A DNA stretch of 18,944 nucleotides, taken from positions 1 to 18,944 of the forward strand of contig CAYJJU010000030.1 of NCBI GenBank assembly GCA_964370635.1. The letters are read 5' to 3'. The translations under genes and the position numbers were made by a program. Under the pieces are notes generated by a model, which was not told the DNA's origin, did no database searches, and saw nothing but the letters and a program-made list of their open reading frames with translations. Below, in pieces: positions 13,614 to 18,944 of this stretch. Position 1 is the first letter of the stretch. Every line of letters begins with the position of its first letter. The stretch comes from SIG603 sp964370635 (GTDB lineage Bacteria > Bacillota > Clostridia > Oscillospirales > Acutalibacteraceae).

Positions 13614-13656
13614 GTGGGAGGAGATGCAAAATTTCTGCGTTTCCGCCATCAACCAC
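13614..13656 (+). promoter_or_regulatory. Putative L1-binding leader before rplK (23S rRNA mimic)
   Basis: GTGGGAGGAG at the 5' side and AACCAC at the 3' side close a stem (GTGG/CCAC). Inside, GGAGATGCA pairs with TGCGTTTCC, with an asymmetric loop GCCATCAA. This matches the L1 site of 23S rRNA, where GGUGGGAGG pairs around ...AUACCACC. L1 is known to repress the L11-L1 operon through such a mimic. The element lies just upstream of the rplK SD (13664-13669). Confidence 0.65.
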
Positions 13657-13677
13657 GAATTTTGGAGGTGCAATCAG

Positions 13678-14103
13678 ATGGCTCAAAAGGTTACGGGCTT
13701 TATTAAGCTCCAAATACCCGCCGGTAAAGCTACCCCGGCACCGCCTGTAGGTCCAGCACTTGGACAACACGGCGTTAACATCATGTCGTTCACTAAAGAA
13801 TTTAATGAGCGCACAAAAAATGACATAGGACTTATAATCCCTGTCGTTATAACGGTTTATGCAGACCGTTCTTTCACTTTTGTTACAAAAACTCCACCAG
13901 CAGCTGTTCTTATTAAGAAGGCTTGCGGTATAGAGAGCGGTTCGGGTGTTCCGAACAAGACAAAAGTTGCTAAGATTACCCGCGAACAAGTAAAGAAAAT
14001 CGCCGAGCAGAAAATGCCTGACTTAAATGCAGGTTCTATCGAAACAGCTATTAGCATGATTTCTGGAACAGCAAGAAGTATGGGTATTGATGTCGTAGAT
14101 TAA
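13678..14103 (+). CDS. rplK: 50S ribosomal protein L11
   Basis: A 141-residue L11, part of the GTPase-associated centre with 23S rRNA H43/44. The N-terminal domain MAQKVTGFIKLQIPAGKATP and PPVGPALGQHGVNIM and the C-terminal rRNA-binding part (KTPPAAVLIKKACGIESGSG, EQKMPDLNAGS, GTARSMGIDV) are complete. The frame is open to 13606, but the true start is ATG 13678 with GGAGGTG before it; this gives the canonical N-terminus and length. It is followed 55 bases later by rplA. Confidence 0.98.
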   Translation: MAQKVTGFIKLQIPAGKATPAPPVGPALGQHGVNIMSFTKEFNERTKNDIGLIIPVVITVYADRSFTFVTKTPPAAVLIKKACGIESGSGVPNKTKVAKITREQVKKIAEQKMPDLNAGSIETAISMISGTARSMGIDVVD

Positions 14104-14111
14104 TTACCCGG

Positions 14112-14140
14112 GTGGGAGGAAAACTTCCGATATTTACCAC
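14112..14140 (+). promoter_or_regulatory. Second putative L1-binding element, before rplA
   Basis: GTGG (14112-14115) pairs with CCAC (14137-14140). GAGG with CTTC/C forms an inner stem over an AAAA loop, leaving the asymmetric GATATTTA. GGTGGGAGG and TTTACCAC again echo the 23S rRNA L1 site, in a smaller form than before rplK. It ends about four bases before the AGGAGG SD of rplA, well placed for translational repression. Confidence 0.62.
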
Positions 14141-14158
14141 TCTAGGAGGAAAAAATCA

Positions 14159-14854
14159 ATGAAACACGGTAAAAAGTATGTTGAAAGTGCAAAACTTATC
14201 GACAGAGCAAAGCTTTATGATGCAGATGAAGCTCTGGATCTTTGCTTAAAAACAGGCACAGCTAAATTTGATGAAACTGTTGAAGTTCATGTAAAATTAG
14301 GTGTCGACGGTCGTCATGCAGACCAACAAGTGCGTGGTGCTATAGTTCTACCACATGGTACAGGTAAAGCTATAAAAATTCTTGCAATTTGTAAAGAAGA
14401 CAAAATTGAAGCTGCAAAAGCTGCAGGTGCAGACTTTGTAGGTTCTGAAGAGATGGTTCAAAAAATTCAAACAGAAAACTGGATGGATTTTGACGTGCTA
14501 ATTACTACTCCCGACATGATGGGACAAGTTGGCCGTTTGGGTAAAATCTTAGGCCCACGTGGTTTAATGCCTAACCCAAAAGCAGGTACTGTTTCTCCTG
14601 ATATAGGAAAAGCTGTTGCCGAGGCTAAAGCAGGTAAAATTGAATACCGTCTTGACAAGACTAACATTATTCACTGCCCTATCGGCAAGGTTTCTTTCGG
14701 CGTAGAAAAACTACAAGAGAACTTTAACACTCTTTTAGATGCTATCGTTAAAGCAAAACCATCGGCTGCAAAAGGACAATATGTAAGATCTTGTGTAGTT
14801 AGCCCAACAATGGGCCCTGGAATTAAAATCAACCCAAGTAAAGTTGGTGCTTAA
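14159..14854 (+). CDS. rplA: 50S ribosomal protein L1
   Basis: A 231-residue L1 of the ribosomal stalk near the E site, also a translational repressor of its own operon in other bacteria. It starts MKHGKKYVESAKLIDRAKLY, has the domain-II signature LGRILGPRGLMPNPKAGT-like stretch (here VGRLGKILGPRGLMPNPKAG) and ends SPTMGPGIKINPSKV. AGGAGG precedes ATG. Two L1-like RNA sites lie upstream, one of them immediately before this gene. There is no distinct terminator; the next promoter begins nine bases after the stop. Confidence 0.98.
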   Translation: MKHGKKYVESAKLIDRAKLYDADEALDLCLKTGTAKFDETVEVHVKLGVDGRHADQQVRGAIVLPHGTGKAIKILAICKEDKIEAAKAAGADFVGSEEMVQKIQTENWMDFDVLITTPDMMGQVGRLGKILGPRGLMPNPKAGTVSPDIGKAVAEAKAGKIEYRLDKTNIIHCPIGKVSFGVEKLQENFNTLLDAIVKAKPSAAKGQYVRSCVVSPTMGPGIKINPSKVGA

Positions 14855-14862
14855 TTTCACTA

Positions 14863-14891
14863 TTGACAAACTAGTTTGTTAAGTATATAAT
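14863..14891 (+). promoter_or_regulatory. Consensus rplJL promoter with palindromic spacer
   Basis: A perfect TTGACA (14863-14868) and perfect TATAAT (14886-14891) with a 17-bp spacer. ACAAACTAGTTTGT (14866-14879) is a perfect 14-bp palindrome overlapping the -35 and spacer; the wider 20 bases fit with one broken pair. It may be an operator or the remnant of an rplA terminator. Confidence 0.88.
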
Positions 14892-14895
14892 AATA

Positions 14896-14975
14896 AAGCT
14901 GTTTACCATAGACAGCAGGTGCATTTATGCATAAAGGATTATTCCACCTGCCGAGGAAAGCAAATAACAAAGTTT
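14896..14975 (+). ncRNA. L10 leader (ribosomal protein autoregulatory RNA)
   Basis: AGCTGTTTACCATAGACAGC opens the element, then CAGGTGC (14916-14922) pairs with CCACCTGCCGAGG (14944 onwards) around an AT-rich stem. This is the pattern of the L10 leader upstream of rplJ in Firmicutes, where the L10(L12)4 complex binds and lowers expression. The boundaries are approximate. Confidence 0.8.
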
Positions 14976-14990
14976 TAATTTTGTAATTTT

Positions 14991-15026
14991 GACCTTTTCC
15001 GGCTACGGAAGAGGTCTTTTATTTTT
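14991..15026 (+). terminator. Attenuator terminator ahead of rplJ
   Basis: GACCTTTTCCG (14991-15001), loop GCTA, then CGGAAGAGGTC (15006-15016): 11 pairs with one G-U, followed by TTTTATTTTT. It sits between the L10 leader and rplJ, as expected for transcription attenuation. Its right arm can also pair with TAAAAGACC at 15026-15034. Confidence 0.88.
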
Positions 15027-15063
15027 AAAAGACCGTCAATATCAGAAAGGCGAGGTGAATATT

Positions 15064-15570
15064 TTGCCAAGTAAAAGTATTTTAGAGGCTAAGCAACAAG
15101 TTGTTGCTAATCTTAAAGAGAAACTATCAAGCTCTGTTTCAGCTGTTTTAGTTGATTACAAAGGTATTAATGCAGAAAACGACACAAAGCTTAGAAAAGA
15201 GCTTCGTGAAGCAGGCGTTGAGTACACAGTAGTTAAAAATACTCTTTTAAAACTTGCAATTGCTGACACTGATTTAGAGTCTTGGTCGGACGTTCTTGAA
15301 GGAACAACCGCTATGGCTATCTCAACAGACGACGCTATTGCTCCCGCAAGAATCTTGAACAAATATGCTAAAGATTCAAACGGTGCATTTACAATCAAAG
15401 TAGGTAGCATGGACGGAAAGCCTATGTCTGCCGCGGAAGTTTCAGCTATTGCTGATCTACCAAGCAAAGAAGGTCTTGTACAAATGCTTCTTAGTGTTCT
15501 TGTTTCAGGTCCACGTGGTCTTGCAATTGCGCTTAACGAAGTTGCAAAATCAAAAGAAGAAGTAGCATAA
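15064..15570 (+). CDS. rplJ: 50S ribosomal protein L10
   Basis: A 168-residue L10, the base of the L7/L12 stalk. The N-terminal rRNA-binding domain reads PSKSILEAKQQVVANLKEKL and VDYKGINAENDTKLRKELRE, with YTVVKNTLLKLA; the C-terminal helix that binds L12 dimers is LVSGPRGLAIALNEVAKSKE. The frame is open back to 14989, inside the terminator, so the start is TTG 15064: GAGGTG (15052-15057) lies six bases before it and the protein begins MPS..., as in relatives. GTG 15055 is a less likely alternative. Confidence 0.95.
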   Translation: MPSKSILEAKQQVVANLKEKLSSSVSAVLVDYKGINAENDTKLRKELREAGVEYTVVKNTLLKLAIADTDLESWSDVLEGTTAMAISTDDAIAPARILNKYAKDSNGAFTIKVGSMDGKPMSAAEVSAIADLPSKEGLVQMLLSVLVSGPRGLAIALNEVAKSKEEVA

Positions 15571-15603
15571 TTTAAAATTTATAATTTATAGGAGGATATT
15601 ACA

Positions 15604-15969
15604 ATGGCTGATATCACAAAATTTATTGAAGACATTAAAGCTCTTACAGTTTTAGAGCTTAACGAACTAGTTAAAGCAATCGAAGAGGAATTTGGTGTTT
15701 CTGCAGCAGCTCCTGTTATGGTAGCCGGTGGCGCACCTGCAGCAGCAGCTGAAGAGAAAACAGAATTCGACGTTATTCTTAAAGAAGCAGGCGGCAACAA
15801 AATCGCTGTTATCAAAGCAGTTAGAGAAGTTACAGGCCTTGGTCTTAAAGAAGCTAAAGCTCTTGTTGACGAAGCTCCAAAGCCAGTTAAAGAAGCAGTT
15901 TCAAAAGACGACGCAGAAGCTCTTAAAGCAAAACTTGAAGAAGCAGGCGCAGTTGTTGAAGTTAAATAA
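15604..15969 (+). CDS. rplL: 50S ribosomal protein L7/L12
   Basis: A 121-residue acidic stalk protein that recruits translation GTPases. The N-terminal dimer helix (KFIEDIKALTVLELNELVKA), the Ala-rich hinge (about 38-50) and the C-terminal domain with GLGLKEAKALVDEAPKPVKE are all present. GGAGG precedes ATG, 33 bases after rplJ. Ala/Lys/Glu-rich and codon-biased as expected for a highly expressed gene. It is followed by a strong terminator rather than rpoB. Confidence 0.98.
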   Translation: MADITKFIEDIKALTVLELNELVKAIEEEFGVSAAAPVMVAGGAPAAAAEEKTEFDVILKEAGGNKIAVIKAVREVTGLGLKEAKALVDEAPKPVKEAVSKDDAEALKAKLEEAGAVVEVK

Positions 15970-15988
15970 TTTAACATATGCTTATAAA

Positions 15989-16017
15989 AACCTGACCCAT
16001 TTTGGGTCAGGTTTTTT
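15989..16017. terminator. Bidirectional terminator between rplL and the aldo/keto reductase gene
   Basis: A perfect 11-bp stem, AACCTGACCCA / TGGGTCAGGTT, loop TTT, T-run on the right and A-run on the left. It can end both convergent transcripts. Confidence 0.95.
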
Positions 16018-16038
16018 GTTGTTTAAAATTTATAGTTT

Positions 16039-17001
16039 TTATATCGCTCCCACAATTTTATGTGGAATATATAATTCTTCAAGATAAGCAACATCTTCAG
16101 CGCTGAGTTTGATATCAAGAGCACCTATTGCATCGTCAAAATATTTTGCTTTTGTCGCACCTATAATAGGAGATGCGACGCCTTTAGCAAATTGCCATGC
16201 TATGGCTATTTGTGACATTGTTGCATTGTATTTTTGTGCAAGTTCATTAACCCTTAGCACAATGTTATAATCAGCCTCTTGCGTGCTGTCATATTTTGAG
16301 ATTGCCGTTTTATCTGTTTTACTACGTTTAGTTTCAGCATTCCACTCAAGACGTGATAATCTTCCTGCCGCAAGTGGGCTGTAGGGTGTAAGTACAACTC
16401 CATCTGCTTTACAAATTGGAATCATTTCTCTTTCATCTTCACGATAAAGCAAGTTATAGTGATTTTGCATTGAAACAAATTTTGCCCACCCATTTTTCTC
16501 TGCTGTGTGTTGTAAGGCATTAAACTGGTATCCATACATTGCAGATGCACCAAGCGCCCTAACTTTACCAGCCTTTACAAGGCTATCTAAAGCCTCCATT
16601 GTTTCCTCCATAGGCGTGTCATAGTCAAATCTGTGAATGATATATAAATCCACATAATCTGTCCCTAAATTCTTTAGCGACTTATCAATCTCTCTTAAAA
16701 TTGCATTTTTTGAAAGTTTCCCCTCATTCATATATACCTTTGTAGCAAGTATAACTTTATCTCTTGCGATATTTTTCTTTATCGCCCTACCAAGATATTC
16801 TTCACTTGAACCATGTGAATAAATATTTGCGGTATCAAAAAAGTTTATGCCTAAATCGAGTGCATGCTTAATTAGAATTTCGCTCTCCGGGTACTCTAAA
16901 GTCCACTCGTGAAATTTGCTTTTTGGGTCACCTATGCTCATGCAACCTACGCATAAACGTGATACTTCTATGTCAGTGTTTCCAAGTTTTGTGTAATTCA
17001 T
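16039..17001 (-). CDS. Aldo/keto reductase
   Basis: A 320-residue NADPH-dependent oxidoreductase of the TIM-barrel AKR superfamily (general-stress/YajO-like branch by appearance). The catalytic tetrad is visible: Asp56 and Tyr61 in FFDTANIYSHGSSEEYLGRA, Lys88 in ILATKVY, and His123 in LYIIHRFDYDTPMEE. MQNHYNLLYREDEREM and the ending GVASPIIGATK match the cofactor region. The start is ATG 17001 with AGGAG before it; the open frame to 17043 would overlap the previous gene and has no ribosome binding site. It is the third gene of the minus-strand operon, 16 bases after the flavoprotein. The substrate is unknown. Confidence 0.95.
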   Translation of the reverse strand: MNYTKLGNTDIEVSRLCVGCMSIGDPKSKFHEWTLEYPESEILIKHALDLGINFFDTANIYSHGSSEEYLGRAIKKNIARDKVILATKVYMNEGKLSKNAILREIDKSLKNLGTDYVDLYIIHRFDYDTPMEETMEALDSLVKAGKVRALGASAMYGYQFNALQHTAEKNGWAKFVSMQNHYNLLYREDEREMIPICKADGVVLTPYSPLAAGRLSRLEWNAETKRSKTDKTAISKYDSTQEADYNIVLRVNELAQKYNATMSQIAIAWQFAKGVASPIIGATKAKYFDDAIGALDIKLSAEDVAYLEELYIPHKIVGAI

Positions 17002-17017
17002 AATAATATCTCCTTTG

Positions 17018-17635
17018 TTATCTAATAAAATGTGTAAAAACATGTTCCTCTTTTTCCGGAAGGCCGTATTTTTCTTTTCCTAAGGCTATGCTTTTTATTA
17101 GGAATGCCATGTTTTTGCCTAAAGTTCTCATGGTTTGCATTCCCTCTTCGTCTTTTCTTACATCTTCTGCGCAGTATCCATGCACCATGTTCCAGTACTG
17201 GCTTGGGGCGACAGGCATATTAGAAATTGTAAAGTATTTATTAAGCTCATCAAAAGTTGCAGAGTTTCCGCCTCGTCTTGCACTGACAACAGCTGCTCCT
17301 ACTTTCATAGCCTTGTCTGTGGGCAAGCTATAAAACAATCTATCTAAAAAAGAAATCAAGGTACCGTTTGCACTTGCAAAATATACAGGTGAGCCAATTA
17401 CTATTCCGTCACACTCAGAAAATTTAGGTGCAACCTCATTTACAATATCGTTAAATACGCATTCTTTATCCGTCCTACATTTTCTGCACCCTATACAACC
17501 TCTGATGTCCTTGTTTCCAACATGTATGATTTCTGTGTCAACGCCCTGTGAGTTTAAACTACTTGCCACCTCGGACAAAGCCGTAAATGTGCAACCCTTT
17601 GAGTTTGGACTTCCGTTGATTAAAATTACTTTCAT
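17018..17635 (-). CDS. Iron-sulfur flavoprotein-like NAD(P)H-type FMN reductase
   Basis: A 205-residue flavodoxin-fold protein. The phosphate loop is INGSPNSKGCTFTAL (residues 6-20). Cys47, Cys50, Cys53 and Cys59 in RGCIGCRKCRTDKEC form CX2CX2CX5C, the compact cysteine motif of archaeal-type iron-sulfur flavoproteins, so a [4Fe-4S] cluster beside FMN is possible. GSPVYFASANGTLISFLDR is the flavin-binding loop. AGGAG lies before ATG 17635. It follows the MATE gene by 17 bases and precedes the reductase by 16, so the three are cotranscribed. It probably moves electrons for reduction of small molecules; the partner is unknown. Confidence 0.9.
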   Translation of the reverse strand: MKVILINGSPNSKGCTFTALSEVASSLNSQGVDTEIIHVGNKDIRGCIGCRKCRTDKECVFNDIVNEVAPKFSECDGIVIGSPVYFASANGTLISFLDRLFYSLPTDKAMKVGAAVVSARRGGNSATFDELNKYFTISNMPVAPSQYWNMVHGYCAEDVRKDEEGMQTMRTLGKNMAFLIKSIALGKEKYGLPEKEEHVFTHFIR

Positions 17636-17652
17636 GATTAATTTCTCCTTTT

Positions 17653-18944
17653 TTATACTAAACTAAATTTTTTCCATTTTTCACTGCGATAACGATACGT
17701 GATTATTATAGCTTTAATGCCCCAATCACATGCCATTGCAAGCGCAATACCTATTACTCCCATATTAAGTATTATACCAAATAATACAGAAAGTGTAACA
17801 CGGCATACTACCGTTGAAAAAATTGATGCATACATTGGGAATTTCACATCTCCTGCTGCTCTAAGTCCGTTAGAAAACGGAAATGATATAGGACAAAACA
17901 AAGCGTTAAAAAGATTGTGTATTGCAACGAGAATTATTATTAACTCTACTGTTTCGCTACTTAAGCTATACATCTGCAAAAGCAACGGAGTCATGGCAAA
18001 GAATAGCAAATTCCATATTACCGAGCCGACATAGGTAAGTCTTAGTAATTTTTTCATATAATACTGGGCGCCTTCGTGGTCACCTCTGCCCATATATTGC
18101 CCTATCACCGTAATAAAAGCAGGCCCCATAGCTATACTAAAAAGTGCCGCCACAGACCAAAAACTTTGTGCAATTCCGTTTGCAGCTATTTGTGTTGTTC
18201 CAAACAATGCAACTATAGAGGTAAGTGCCACTTTTGACACTTGAAAAAGTGCATTTTCAATGCTATTCGGAATTGCAACACTGAAAATTCGTTTTATCAT
18301 TTCAAAGTTCCATGTAAAGATGTTTTTAAAAGTTAAATACAATACTACTTTTGCTTTAGAATTTTTTCTAAACAGTAAGGCGAGCATAAAAATGGCGGCA
18401 AAGGCTCTTGAAATTAGCGACGGATACGCAACACCCGCAACACCTGCTTTTAAGACAAATATTCCAACCGCATTGCCGATTACATTAATAAAGTTCATTG
18501 CAAGCGACACATATAAAAGTGTTTTGGTATTTCCCATGCTCCTAAACAAACTTGCACAGGCATTGTAAATAGCAAGGAAAGGGAATGAATATGCCGATAT
18601 TCCCAAGTAGGTCATTGCATCAATATATACGCCTTGTTCTACAGACCCAAAAAGAGTTTTAATAAATATATCACCAAAAAGCAGTGTGACAAAGGTTAAT
18701 ACGGTTGATATTAACACCGAAACTGTGACTAACTGTGAGGCAGATAAAGAGGAATTTGCTTTATCCGACTTACCGATATATTGGCTTACAATAACAGCAC
18801 CGCCTGAGGCAAGGGCTGTAAATATCATTATAAAAATTGTGTTAAACTGGTTTATAAGCGATACGCCAGAGACGGCGGTTTCTCCGGCGTAGCTTATCAT
18901 CATGGTGTCTGCAAGTCCTACTAAAAGTACTAAAAACTGCTCCA
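17653..18944 (-). CDS. MATE-family efflux transporter (5' end beyond window)
   Basis: Cation-coupled multidrug and toxic-compound exporter in the membrane. Visible are AGETAVSGVSLINQFNTIF (helix 1-2 region), SGGAVIVSQYIGKSD, SIENALFQVSKVALTSIVAL in the second half-repeat, and FPFSNGLRAAGDVKFPMYAS. At least 430 residues are present, close to a full MATE protein (about 450). The Met at 18903 is not the start: the frame stays open upstream and reads EQFLVLLVGLADTMMISYAG, the normal first-helix sequence, up to the window edge. First of three genes in this operon within view; its promoter is outside the window. Confidence 0.94.
   Translation of the reverse strand, partial: EQFLVLLVGLADTMMISYAGETAVSGVSLINQFNTIFIMIFTALASGGAVIVSQYIGKSDKANSSLSASQLVTVSVLISTVLTFVTLLFGDIFIKTLFGSVEQGVYIDAMTYLGISAYSFPFLAIYNACASLFRSMGNTKTLLYVSLAMNFINVIGNAVGIFVLKAGVAGVAYPSLISRAFAAIFMLALLFRKNSKAKVVLYLTFKNIFTWNFEMIKRIFSVAIPNSIENALFQVSKVALTSIVALFGTTQIAANGIAQSFWSVAALFSIAMGPAFITVIGQYMGRGDHEGAQYYMKKLLRLTYVGSVIWNLLFFAMTPLLLQMYSLSSETVELIIILVAIHNLFNALFCPISFPFSNGLRAAGDVKFPMYASIFSTVVCRVTLSVLFGIILNMGVIGIALAMACDWGIKAIIITYRYRSEKWKKFSLV

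Noticed and set aside
13606..13677. Upstream start for rplK
   Set aside because: It would translate the L1-like leader; ATG 13678 gives the standard 141-aa L11.
14989..15063. ATG 14989 as the rplJ start
   Set aside because: This stretch is the attenuator hairpin and U-run; the extra 25 residues have no L10 counterpart.
17002..17043. Upstream start for the aldo/keto reductase
   Set aside because: The extension overlaps the flavoprotein gene, lacks a ribosome binding site and is not AKR-like.
18898..18903. Met-Met at 18903 as the start of the MATE gene
   Set aside because: The frame continues to the window edge with typical MATE first-helix sequence, so the gene is cut by the window.

Overview
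This window is a chromosomal segment of a low-GC Gram-positive bacterium, most likely an anaerobic gut-type Clostridia (Oscillospiraceae/Ruminococcaceae-like; inferred, not proven). Signs are purine-rich Shine-Dalgarno sites before nearly every gene, TTG and GTG starts, pyruvate phosphate dikinase, the pth-mfd pair, the rpmG-secE-nusG-rplK-rplA-rplJ-rplL order, an L10-type leader before rplJ, and short intergenic repeats of the kind seen in gut Clostridia.

Left part (1-3670): a divergent pair of a one-domain XRE repressor (minus) and a 49-residue CxxC/CxxC protein (plus). They share a 90-bp control region with two near-identical 17-bp palindromes. Near-identical strong palindromes bracket the pair. 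Next is ppdK (minus) with a possible operator upstream. The 339-bp gap between ppdK and pth holds back-to-back promoters and a 37-nt hairpin.

Middle (3670-12414): pth and mfd, separated by two exact copies of a 26-bp hairpin repeat; a SurA/foldase-like lipoprotein with its own promoter; an ECF-type sigma factor overlapping a single-span membrane protein with an Ig-like outside part, arranged like a sigma/anti-sigma pair; then a SLOG (YpsA-like) protein, a convergent flavodoxin-like protein and a conserved-looking protein of unknown function. The last three are driven by promoters with the same extended -10 decamer.

Right part (12415-15977): translation and secretion genes rpmG, secE, nusG, rplK, rplA, rplJ and rplL. 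Regulation is readable in the DNA. Two leaders resemble the L1-binding site of 23S rRNA, one before rplK and one before rplA. A perfect TTGACA-17-TATAAT promoter with a palindrome in its spacer precedes an L10 leader and a terminator/attenuator before rplJ. A bidirectional terminator closes rplL, so rpoBC does not follow directly.

Right edge (16039-18944, minus): an operon of a MATE transporter (its start lies outside the window), an iron-sulfur-flavoprotein-like protein and an aldo/keto reductase.

I see no CRISPR array, transposase, integrase, tRNA or rRNA. Most of the window is core genome. The most novel candidates are the XRE/zinc-ribbon pair with its twin operators, the sigma/Ig-membrane protein pair, and the paired L1-mimic leaders.
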